This document shows positions 51,637 through 58,683 of a stretch of DNA of 64,000 nucleotides, in pieces. Each line of letters begins with the position of its first letter. The stretch's first letter is position 1. The DNA comes from CBDFLD01 sp965249005. Lineage in GTDB: Bacteria; Acidobacteriota; UBA6911. The stretch is taken from NCBI GenBank assembly GCA_965249005.1, contig CBDFLD010000023.1:496001-560000 (forward strand), in the 5' to 3' direction. The notes under the pieces are model-generated. The model was not told the DNA's origin and searched no databases. It saw only the letters and a program-made list of their open reading frames with translations. The translations under genes and the position numbers were made by a program.

Positions 51637-51814
51637 ATGACAAAGCAGGAACGTGAAGACATCAAAGCCCGTGCTTTGCTTAGGCTCCATGAGTCTAAGC
51701 ACGAGGTATCCGCACACCGAAGAATACAGGGATGCTGTCCAGAGGCGAGATTACGCTCAAGGTGAGTGCAACGATCTTGGCATCGTTGGGCTCTACCCAG
51801 AAAGAAAGTCATGA
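51637..51814 (+). pseudogene. Short passenger reading frame, probably frameshifted
   Basis: A 42-codon frame (51637-51765, MTKQEREDIKARALLRLHE) and an overlapping 41-codon frame (51689-51814, ending HTEEYRDAVQRRDYAQ then VGLYPERKS) both have protein-like composition. Their halves join near 51705-51712 into a plausible protein of about 59 residues if one base is removed. AGGG lies just before the first ATG. It sits between the passenger gene and the transposase. No family was recognised. Confidence 0.35.
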
Positions 51815-51865
51815 GAAAACGACCTGACTATGGAGATGCAGCCCCAGGGGATTTGGTGAGAGCCC

Positions 51866-52783
51866 TTATGACCGGGCACCGGAAGACAACCCGTTATCTG
51901 CAGTCAGTGCCCGATACGTCAGCCTCTTCTCGACCAGATTCACAACAACTTGTCGCATCTGATGCAGGGTGTCAGCATGACGAAGATTGTGCTTCCCCGC
52001 AAACTCCCGAACATAGCGGTCCAGATGCTTAGGACTGATCTTATGGAAGACTCCCGTATGCGCCCGCTTCAACATCGACCAGAAGCTCTCGACGCCGTTG
52101 GTGTGGGCCTTGCCCCTCACGTACTCGCCGACCGAGTGCTTGACCGTCTCATGATTTGGCAGGGTGTGATAGGTCAAAGCATCATCGGTGTAGATTCTGG
52201 CTCCAGGCTCAACGTGCTCCATGATAAAGCGGCTCATGGTCTCGCTCTTGGTATTCGGGACAACTGTGGCCTGGACGCGGTTGCTAGCTCGGTCTTTGAT
52301 TCCCGCTACGGCGGTCTTGCCAACTGGACCTCGGCCTTCCAGCTTGGCTCTATTGGACTTGCTCATATTCCTGCGCTTGCCACCCATGTAGGTCTCATCG
52401 ACTTCCACAGGACCGGAGAAAGGGGCTCCGTTGTCCGTGCGGGACCAAGCCTCACGAATCCGGTGGAGCATGAACCATGCGGCGGGCTGGCTGACTCCGA
52501 TATCCCGGTGCAGCTTCATGCTGCTGATGCTCTTGAGGCTCGTCAGTTCCAGGTAGATGGCCACGACCCACTTGCGGAGGTGAATCTTGGTGTGCGCCAG
52601 TGCGGTCCCAGTTCTGACCGAGAAGTAACTCCGGCAATCGGTGCACCAGTAGGGCATCGGCTTTGCGTTGGGGGTCTCACTAGTGTTGAGGCTCCCGCAG
52701 TGTCCACAGCACCGGCTACCGTCCCAAAGCTGGTCTTCAAACCACTTGGTCGCAACCTCTTCATTGGGAAACAATTCGAGCAA
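51866..52783 (-). CDS. IS1595-family (ISXO2-like) transposase, N-terminus frameshifted
   Basis: A 305-residue DDE-type transposase from a TTG at 52783. An N-terminal zinc ribbon (CGHCGS, WCTDC) and a DDE core (VEVDETYMGGKRR, IYTDDALTY, ESFWSMLKRA) are present and intact. The conserved IS1595 leader KAPGKSHRKGLT lies upstream in frame but has no start codon of its own. It would be joined to the ATG at 52853 only if one 7-bp repeat unit (ACAAAGC) were removed. The ATG frame as read ends after about 30 codons. As it stands, translation from the internal TTG or slippage is needed for activity. Confidence 0.8.
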   Translation of the reverse strand: MLELFPNEEVATKWFEDQLWDGSRCCGHCGSLNTSETPNAKPMPYWCTDCRSYFSVRTGTALAHTKIHLRKWVVAIYLELTSLKSISSMKLHRDIGVSQPAAWFMLHRIREAWSRTDNGAPFSGPVEVDETYMGGKRRNMSKSNRAKLEGRGPVGKTAVAGIKDRASNRVQATVVPNTKSETMSRFIMEHVEPGARIYTDDALTYHTLPNHETVKHSVGEYVRGKAHTNGVESFWSMLKRAHTGVFHKISPKHLDRYVREFAGKHNLRHADTLHQMRQVVVNLVEKRLTYRALTADNGLSSGARS

Positions 52784-52823
52784 CTGGAGAACGGTGAGAC
52801 CCTTGCGGTGAGACTTTCCAGGT

Positions 52824-52847
52824 GCTTTGTGCTTTGTGCTTTGTCTT
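52824..52847 (-). repeat. Heptanucleotide tandem repeat near the transposase start
   Basis: On the minus strand ACAAAGC occurs three times in a row, preceded by ACAAAG, immediately after the ATG at 52853. Seven is not a multiple of three, so each gain or loss changes the reading frame; two copies give a full-length transposase. Confidence 0.75.
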
Positions 52848-52859
52848 TGTCATGGAAAT

Positions 52860-52888
52860 AGTATACAAAAGGAGAGGGGAAATGTCAA
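52860..52888 (-). promoter_or_regulatory. Right inward promoter of the IS1595 element (transposase)
   Basis: TTGACA (52888-52883), 17 nt, TATACT (52865-52860) is a near-consensus sigma-70 promoter on the minus strand. The -35 box overlaps the inner edge of the inverted repeat. The ATG at 52853 follows the -10 after exactly 6 nt, so the mRNA would start at or next to the start codon. Confidence 0.7.
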
Positions 52889-52906
52889 GCGTTTCTTATA
52901 ATTCCC
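52884..52906. repeat. Right terminal inverted repeat of the IS1595 element
   Basis: Exact reverse complement of 50881-50903. On the plus strand it contains TATAAT (52897-52902), pointing outwards to proS. Confidence 0.9.
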
Positions 52907-52914
52907 TAAAAAAA
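52907..52914. repeat. Right 8-bp target-site duplication of the IS1595 element
   Basis: TAAAAAAA, same as 50873-50880; followed directly by the proS ribosome binding site. Confidence 0.85.
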
Positions 52915-52925
52915 GGCGGAGACCC

Positions 52926-54623
52926 ATGCGATGGTCCAACACCTTCATACCCACGTTGAGAGACAACCCGGCAGATGCGGAATCGCCGTCTCATCAGCTC
53001 CTACTCAGGGCCGGCTTCATTCGTCAACTCGGTGCCGGGATATACTCATACTTGCCGTTGGGGCAGCGGACCCTCTTGAAGATCAGCCAGATCATTCGGG
53101 AAGAAATGGGCGCCATTGGCGCGCAGGAGTTCTTTCTTCCAGCTATTCATCCGGCCAGCATTTGGCAGGAGAGCGGAAGATGGGAAGACATGGGCCCCAC
53201 GATGTTTCGGCTGAAAGACCGTTGGGGAAGGGATTTGTGCCTCGGGATGACGCACGAGGAAGTGTTCACGGCGATCGCGCGCGGCGAGATCCGTTCTTAC
53301 AAGGATCTACCGCAAACATGGTATCAGATCCAAACGAAATTCAGGGATGAAGAGCGTCCGAAGTCGGGGTTGTTGCGCCTGCGTCAGTTCATCATGAAGG
53401 ATTCGTACTCCTTTGACATCAACGACGACGGGCTCGACCAAAGCTATCAGAAACACCACGACGCGTACTGCCGAATCTATCGACGTTGTGGCTTGGATTT
53501 TGTCGGAGTGGAGGCCAGCTCCGGCGCCATGGGAGGAAGCCATTCCCAGGAGTTCATGGTCCGGATGGATGCCGGAGAAGATTTTGTCGTCACGTGTGCT
53601 TCCTGCCAATATGCGGCCAATCTGGAGCTCGCGACTTCGAAACCTGAAGCGAAGTCGGACTCTGCGCCTTCTGGCGAACTCACCGAAGTGCACACGCCGG
53701 ACAAGAAGACGATCGCCGAAGTCAGTGACTTTCTCGGATGTAGTCCCGGAAGCCAGATCAAGTCCCTGGTGTACGTGGTCGATGACCAACCTTTTCTCTT
53801 TTTGGTTCAGGGCGACGATCAGCTCAACGAGACCAAGGTCCTTGCTGCACTCCAGAGTACGCACGCCCGCCCAGCGAATCCTGAAGAGATCCGCGAGCTA
53901 TTCGGCGCCGATGCCGGCAGCCTGGGACCAGTCGGCTTATCGGATATAGCGATTTATGCTGATTCCAGGCTTCAAGGACGGCAGAATCTGACCTGCGGAG
54001 CAAACAAGGACGATTACCACCTGCAGGGCGTGACCCCAGATGTGCACTTCAAGCCAGCCTGGACGGATCTCAGGCAAGTACAAAAAGGGGAGCCGTGCAT
54101 CCGTTGCGGGGATGCTCTCGACGTCTACAAAGCAGCCGAGGTCGGACATATTTTCAAGCTGGGCACCAAGTATTCCGAGAGCATGGGAGCCATGGTTCTC
54201 AACCCGGAAGGCAAGCAGACCCCTATCGTCATGGGAAGTTACGGCATTGGCCTCGAACGGATCATGTCTTCGGCGGTGGAGTTGTACCACGATTCCGACG
54301 GGATCGTCTGGCCGAGCGCCATCGCGCCCTTCTCGACTGTGATCACTCCCATCAACTACAAGGGAGAGATGCAAGCCGCCGCCGATGATCTCTATCGGCA
54401 ATTGCAGGCTCACGGCATCGACGCCCTATTGGACGACCGTCTGGAACGACCCGGCGTGAAGTTCAAGGACGCGGATCTGGTCGGCGTCCCGTACCGTCTG
54501 GTCCTGGGGCCGCAAAAACTGAAAGAGGGCAAGGCGGAGCTGTTCGACCGCAGGGCGAAAACGGGAGACGTCTTCGACATTTCCGAGATCATCTCTGTCC
54601 TCGCGGAGAAGCTCCGCTCGTAG
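52926..54623 (+). CDS. proS: Prolyl-tRNA synthetase
   Basis: A 565-residue class II synthetase of the bacterial (ProS-type 1) form, with the insertion/editing (INS) domain between motifs 2 and 3 (about 225-395). Motif 1 (LLKISQIIREEMGAIGAQEF), motif 2 (FRDEERPKSGLLRLRQF) and motif 3 (GSYGIGLERIMSS) are complete, and an anticodon-binding C-terminus ends the protein. GGCGGAG lies 4 nt before the ATG. An IS1595 element ends 19 bp upstream, so the native promoter may be displaced; an outward TATAAT in the element end lies 24 bp before the ATG. Confidence 0.97.
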   Translation: MRWSNTFIPTLRDNPADAESPSHQLLLRAGFIRQLGAGIYSYLPLGQRTLLKISQIIREEMGAIGAQEFFLPAIHPASIWQESGRWEDMGPTMFRLKDRWGRDLCLGMTHEEVFTAIARGEIRSYKDLPQTWYQIQTKFRDEERPKSGLLRLRQFIMKDSYSFDINDDGLDQSYQKHHDAYCRIYRRCGLDFVGVEASSGAMGGSHSQEFMVRMDAGEDFVVTCASCQYAANLELATSKPEAKSDSAPSGELTEVHTPDKKTIAEVSDFLGCSPGSQIKSLVYVVDDQPFLFLVQGDDQLNETKVLAALQSTHARPANPEEIRELFGADAGSLGPVGLSDIAIYADSRLQGRQNLTCGANKDDYHLQGVTPDVHFKPAWTDLRQVQKGEPCIRCGDALDVYKAAEVGHIFKLGTKYSESMGAMVLNPEGKQTPIVMGSYGIGLERIMSSAVELYHDSDGIVWPSAIAPFSTVITPINYKGEMQAAADDLYRQLQAHGIDALLDDRLERPGVKFKDADLVGVPYRLVLGPQKLKEGKAELFDRRAKTGDVFDISEIISVLAEKLRS

Positions 54624-54700
54624 GGACATCCCCCCCACGTTTCCGAGTTTTCTGTGGAATGGAGTTTGCGAAGAAACGGAAACGTGGGGGACGTCCCTAA
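54621..54700. repeat. REP-like inverted repeat between proS and xerC
   Basis: A left arm (TAGGGACATC, then CCCCCCACGTTTCCG) pairs with the right arm (CGGAAACGTGGGGG, then ACGTCCCTAA), with about 24 matched bases, two C insertions and one mismatch, around a loop of about 30 nt. The left arm begins at the proS stop codon. GTGGGGGACGTCCC words are typical of REP elements mobilised by RAYT transposases; no RAYT gene is present here. It can also act as a bidirectional terminator between these convergent genes. Confidence 0.65.
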
Positions 54701-54718
54701 GCGCTGTTGCGCGCCGCC

Positions 54719-55663
54719 TTAGCGTTTGCGCGCCCTTGGGTGACACGCTTCGTGGACTCGAAGCAGCTGCTCTGTGGAAACGTGCGTGTACTTCTGGGTT
54801 GTGGACAGACTCTGGTGCCCCAGCAATTCTTGGATGACCCGCAGATCGGCTCCGGCGTTGAGCATATGGGTGGCAAACGTGTGGCGCAGTGTGTGCGGAT
54901 GTGCTCCCGACCGCTCGATGAGTTGATTGGCATAGCGTGCCACGATCTTTGCCACGCTCCTCGAACTGAGTCTCCCCCCCCGAAAGTTCAGAAAGACCGC
55001 GCTTCCGCTCCGGGCGGGATCACGGCGAGTCGCGAGCTCGATCCGGACGCCCAAATAGTCCTCGAGCGCCGTATGAGCCGCGCCACCAAACGGAACCAGG
55101 CGTTCCTTCCTCCCCTTTCCCAGCACTCTCAGAATTTGCTCCTCCATGTTCAAGTCCTGCAACTCGAGCGCCACGAGCTCCCCGACTCGAAGGCCCGATG
55201 CGTACAGGAGCTCCAGAATGGCTCGATCGCGTTTTCCGAGTGGGCTTGCAGTGTCCGGGGACTCGATCAACCTTTCGACGACATCGACCATCAGATAATC
55301 CGGCAGCCGTTTCTCTTGCCGTGGTGACGCAACGAGCGCAGCCGCATTGCCATGGACCACGCCCTTCGACGACACATACTTCAAAAAGGATCGCAAAGTA
55401 GCCAGTTTTCGAGCGACCGAGCTTTTCTTGTTTCCCGTCCTATACAGAAAGCCAAGGAACTCTCGAATCGTCAGATTGTCAATCTGGTCCAATGGAGGCT
55501 CCTGCCTCGGTTTCCCCTTGGTGTCGGTCGTCAGGTGACTGTGGAATTGCATCAAGTCCGAAGTGTAGCTTCGGACCGTGTGGGGAGACGCTTGCTTTTC
55601 GTAACTCAAGTAATCCAAATACTCCTGGATCCAGCCCGTCAAACCCTTTTCGTTGTGGCTCAC
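54719..55663 (-). CDS. xerC: Tyrosine recombinase XerC-like
   Basis: A 314-residue site-specific recombinase: an N-terminal SAM-like DNA-binding domain (about 10-105) and a catalytic domain with the Arg (ASGLRVGELV), Lys (GKGRKERLV), His-x-x-Arg (HTLRHTFATH), His (LLGHQS) and Tyr (TQKYTHV) residues. The role is dimer resolution of the chromosome at dif; no dif site was seen. It overlaps trmFO by 4 bp (GTGA), which fits the known trmFO-xerC operon order. A XerD or phage-type integrase is an alternative, but context favours XerC. Confidence 0.9.
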   Translation of the reverse strand: MSHNEKGLTGWIQEYLDYLSYEKQASPHTVRSYTSDLMQFHSHLTTDTKGKPRQEPPLDQIDNLTIREFLGFLYRTGNKKSSVARKLATLRSFLKYVSSKGVVHGNAAALVASPRQEKRLPDYLMVDVVERLIESPDTASPLGKRDRAILELLYASGLRVGELVALELQDLNMEEQILRVLGKGRKERLVPFGGAAHTALEDYLGVRIELATRRDPARSGSAVFLNFRGGRLSSRSVAKIVARYANQLIERSGAHPHTLRHTFATHMLNAGADLRVIQELLGHQSLSTTQKYTHVSTEQLLRVHEACHPRARKR

Positions 55664-57018
55664 GACGGTCGAGGCTCCGCCAACGTTTTCTCACTGCCGC
55701 TTGCGCTCGCTCGTGTCCACTGGGTCATCTCGCCTAGCGCCTCCGCGACCTGCCGCTCATGCCGTTCCTTCCTGTTCCGGATCTTCGTTGCTTCCACCGA
55801 GGCTTGTGGCAGCAAACCGAAGCTGATATTTGCCGGTTGAAAGTTCTGCGGATCGGAAAAGGCAATGTAGTGAAGGAGGCTACCACATGCGGTGCCCCTC
55901 GGGGGAACGATGCAGTGCTGCTGCGTGGCAAGACGGGCCGCATTTATTCCTGCCAGGAGTCCAGTGGCAATCGATTCGACATATCCCTCGACTCCACAGA
56001 TCTGGCCGGCAAACAACATGTGATGATTCTCTCGCGCCTGAAGCGTGGGCTTCAAGACCCTTGGAGATTGTATGAATGTGTTGCGGTGAACCTGACCGAA
56101 ACGTAGGAATTCGGCTTGATCCAGACCGGGGATCATGCGCAAAACCCGCTTCTGTTCCGGAAATTTGAGATGGCATTGAAAACCAACCAGGTTATAGCTA
56201 TCAGCCATGAGATTCTCGAGCCGAAGCTGGACCGCGGCATAGGGCCGACGCCCCGTTTTGGGATCTTGTAGCCCGACCGGTTTCATCGGCCCGAATCTCA
56301 TGGTGTCGCGGCCCCGTCGCGCAAGCTCCTCGATGGGCAAGCACGCCTCGAAAAACATCGTCTTTTCGCACTCATGCAGCGCCACCGACTCGGCGCTGAC
56401 CAGCGCGTCATAAAAGCGATCATACTGCTGCTGATCCATCGGCGCGTTGAGATAGTCGTCCCCTCCCTTGCCGTATCGAGACGCGCTGAAGAGCTTGGTT
56501 TTGTCGATCGTGGTTGCATCCACGATGGGTGAGATCGCATCGTAGAAAAAGAGGTGCTCGGCGCCTGTGAAACGCTCGATCGACCCGGCCAGCGCATGAG
56601 AGGTGAGCGGGCCGGTTGCGACCACACAGACAGCGCACTCGGGGAGCTCCTTTACCTCTTCTTCGACCCGATCGATGAGCAATTCCTGGTCGATCGCCTG
56701 CGTGATCCGGGAAGAAAATTCTTCGCGGTCGACGGCAAGGGCCTGGCCGGCCGGAATGCGAATTTCGTCTGCCACCTCGATCAAAAGGCTTCCCAGCTGA
56801 CGCAGTTCCTCTTTGAGCAAGAATGGTGCGCTCGAGGGCGTGTTCGATTTCAACGAGTTGCTACAGACGAGCTCCGCCAGCTTGGATGTCTTGTGGGCCA
56901 CTGTTGGGACGGACGGACGCATTTCGTACAAGCGGACGGGCAATCCTCTCCGGGCAATCTGCCAGGCCGCCTCCGAGCCGGCCAGTCCTCCGCCGATGAC
57001 GACTATGTCGGTACCCAC
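55660..57018 (-). CDS. trmFO: Methylenetetrahydrofolate-tRNA-(uracil-5-)-methyltransferase
   Basis: A 452-residue FAD enzyme that makes m5U54 in tRNA with methylene-THF. FAD-binding GGGLAGSEAAWQ (about 9-20), the cysteine blocks VCSNSLKSN (near 52) and MFFEACLPIEE (near 227), and PMKPVGLQDPKTGRRPYA are all typical. Length is normal with a slightly extended basic C-terminus. Coupled with xerC; ntrX lies 114 bp upstream, possibly cotranscribed. It uses the same folate pool as GlyA. Confidence 0.95.
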   Translation of the reverse strand: MGTDIVVIGGGLAGSEAAWQIARRGLPVRLYEMRPSVPTVAHKTSKLAELVCSNSLKSNTPSSAPFLLKEELRQLGSLLIEVADEIRIPAGQALAVDREEFSSRITQAIDQELLIDRVEEEVKELPECAVCVVATGPLTSHALAGSIERFTGAEHLFFYDAISPIVDATTIDKTKLFSASRYGKGGDDYLNAPMDQQQYDRFYDALVSAESVALHECEKTMFFEACLPIEELARRGRDTMRFGPMKPVGLQDPKTGRRPYAAVQLRLENLMADSYNLVGFQCHLKFPEQKRVLRMIPGLDQAEFLRFGQVHRNTFIQSPRVLKPTLQARENHHMLFAGQICGVEGYVESIATGLLAGINAARLATQQHCIVPPRGTACGSLLHYIAFSDPQNFQPANISFGLLPQASVEATKIRNRKERHERQVAEALGEMTQWTRASASGSEKTLAEPRPS

Positions 57019-57132
57019 CTTCCCAAATTCCCCCTGAGAGTCGCTCAGCTATACGGGCGGCCGTTCGGCGACTTGTTCAACCCAGAATACTGAACCCAGC
57101 ATACGGTAAGACCCCTATGAACCATAGAGGAC

Positions 57133-58518
57133 TCAATGCACTCCTTCTCCATCTTCTCGCATCGCGTAAGGAATCCGCAGCTGCTTCATCTTGCGGTAGA
57201 GGTTGCTGCGCTCGATCTTCAGGGACTGGGCCGCCTGCCTCACGTTGCCTTTGTGCTCGGCCAGCTTGCTCAAGATGAAATCCTTTTCGAACTCTTCTCT
57301 GGCCTCTTGAAGGGAGCTCGGTTTCTCCTTTTGCCCCGATACGAACACCGTCTTCCGTAGCACCGATTCGGGAAGGTCAAAAACGTCAATCCGGGAACGC
57401 GGCGTCATTATGATGAATCGTTCCATTACGTTCCGCAGTTCGCGAACATTTCCGGGCCACGGATAGGCCTGCATGACTTCTTGGGCTTTGGAGCTCATGG
57501 CCGGCGGTCGCTTGCCGTATCGGTTGGCAAACAATTCGAGGTGATGCTGCATCAATTCCGGAATGTCTTCCTTGCGCTCGCGAAGCGGGGGAAGTTGGAA
57601 CGGAATGACATTGAGTCGATAGTATAGGTCCTCTCTAAAGCTACCCAACTCGATCTCTCTCTCGAGATCCTTGTTCGTAGACGCGATGACCCTCACGTCA
57701 ACTCGGACTGAGCTCTTGCCGCCAACTGGAGTGAATTGCTGCTCCTCGAGCACGCGCAGGACCTTCGCCTGCGTCTTCGGGCTCATGTCTCCCACTTCGT
57801 CCAAAAAGAGCGTTCCCCCGTCGGCGAGAGAAAACTTCCCTTCCTTGTCTTCACTCGCTCCAGTGAACGAGCCCTTGACGTGACCAAAGAGCTCGCTCTC
57901 GATGAGCTCTTCGGGTATGGCCGCACAGTTCATCTCTACGAAGGTCCGTTCGCTCCGTTGACTTCGGAGATGAAGCAAGTGAGCCACCAGCTCTTTCCCG
58001 GTACCGTTTTCTCCACAGATCAACACCCGCCCGTTTGTTGGAGCGGCAAACTCTATCTGCTGCCGCAATGCCTGCATGGGGACTGAATCCCCGATCATGA
58101 CGTACTTCCTGCTGATCTGTGCACGCAGGCTTCGATTTTCTTCTTCGAGCTCGCGCTGGTGGAGGGCGTTCTTGATTACCAGGAGCGTCTTTTCTAATGA
58201 TAGAGGCTTCTCGACAAAATCAAAGGCGCCGAGTTTTGTCGCTCGCACGGCGGATTCGATGGAGGCATGACCCGAAATCATGATGACGCTCACAAAGGGT
58301 GCGATCTTTCGGATACTCTCCAACACGGTCAGGCCATCCATGCCCGGAAGCCACACGTCGAGCAGCACAATGGAAAACTCCTGCCTGGCAAGAAGCGAGA
58401 GACACTCCTCTCCCGTCGAGACGCCGTGGGCATCGAACCCTTCGTCCTTCAGGATGGCAAGCAAGGAGGCCTGGACAGCCCGCTCATCATCCACCACAAG
58501 AATCGGCGCTTTGCTCAT
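57133..58518 (-). CDS. ntrX: Sigma-54-dependent response regulator, NtrX-like
   Basis: A 461-residue regulator: receiver domain (1-120, Asp54), AAA+ domain with GENGTGKE (169-176) and the sigma-54 loop as GSFTGA (216-221, with Ser for Ala, as in many NtrX proteins), and a Fis-type C-terminal helix-turn-helix (NVRQAAQSLKIERSNLYRKM). It is the partner of the NtrY-like kinase just upstream. Two 15-bp palindromes lie 22-57 bp before its ATG. NtrYX systems link to nitrogen or redox state and envelope composition; the true input here is unknown. Confidence 0.9.
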   Translation of the reverse strand: MSKAPILVVDDERAVQASLLAILKDEGFDAHGVSTGEECLSLLARQEFSIVLLDVWLPGMDGLTVLESIRKIAPFVSVIMISGHASIESAVRATKLGAFDFVEKPLSLEKTLLVIKNALHQRELEEENRSLRAQISRKYVMIGDSVPMQALRQQIEFAAPTNGRVLICGENGTGKELVAHLLHLRSQRSERTFVEMNCAAIPEELIESELFGHVKGSFTGASEDKEGKFSLADGGTLFLDEVGDMSPKTQAKVLRVLEEQQFTPVGGKSSVRVDVRVIASTNKDLEREIELGSFREDLYYRLNVIPFQLPPLRERKEDIPELMQHHLELFANRYGKRPPAMSSKAQEVMQAYPWPGNVRELRNVMERFIIMTPRSRIDVFDLPESVLRKTVFVSGQKEKPSSLQEAREEFEKDFILSKLAEHKGNVRQAAQSLKIERSNLYRKMKQLRIPYAMREDGEGVH

Positions 58519-58539
58519 AGTGAGGAATTGCTCTTTCCT

Positions 58540-58575
58540 GGTGCCTCTGGCACCTCGCCTGGTGCCTCTGGCACC
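58540..58575. promoter_or_regulatory. Two tandem palindromes before ntrX
   Basis: GGTGCCTCTGGCACC occurs twice (58540-58554 and 58561-58575) at a 21-bp period, with a weak third trace at 58591 (GGTACCTCT). Each is a 6-bp perfect inverted repeat around TCT. Two helical turns of spacing would place two dimers on one face of the DNA; as RNA, each would form a hairpin between the ntrY stop and the ntrX start. Confidence 0.5.
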
Positions 58576-58683
58576 GCTTCCTTTTCCTTTGGTACCTCTA
58601 TCCCGAATACACTGACGCTCTCTTTCGCGACCTCACCTTATTAGCCCCACACGCAAACGTTACCGCCTTACGAACGGGAGTGC

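Larger units (their letters stand above)
50881..52906. mobile_element. IS1595-family transposon with passenger genes
   Basis: A 2026-bp element with perfect 23-bp inverted repeats (50881-50903 and 52884-52906, tip GGGAATTATAAG) and an 8-bp target duplication TAAAAAAA. It encodes a minus-strand ISXO2/IS1595-type transposase, and on the plus strand a membrane passenger protein and a second frame-broken short reading frame. Removing the element restores an A-tract followed by the proS ribosome binding site. Passenger genes are known for some IS1595 members, but I do not recognise these. Confidence 0.92.

Noticed and set aside
51950..52861. Plus-strand frame of 303 codons opposite the IS1595 transposase
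   Set aside because: The transposase strand has the zinc ribbon and DDE residues; the plus frame shows no domain.
54719..55663. Phage or integron integrase
   Set aside because: The 4-bp overlap with trmFO and normal XerC length argue for the housekeeping recombinase; no attachment site or phage genes lie nearby.
58530..58600. Sigma-54 (-24/-12) promoter read into TGGCACC before ntrX
   Set aside because: TGGCAC is part of the palindromes, but no TTGC element follows at the needed spacing.
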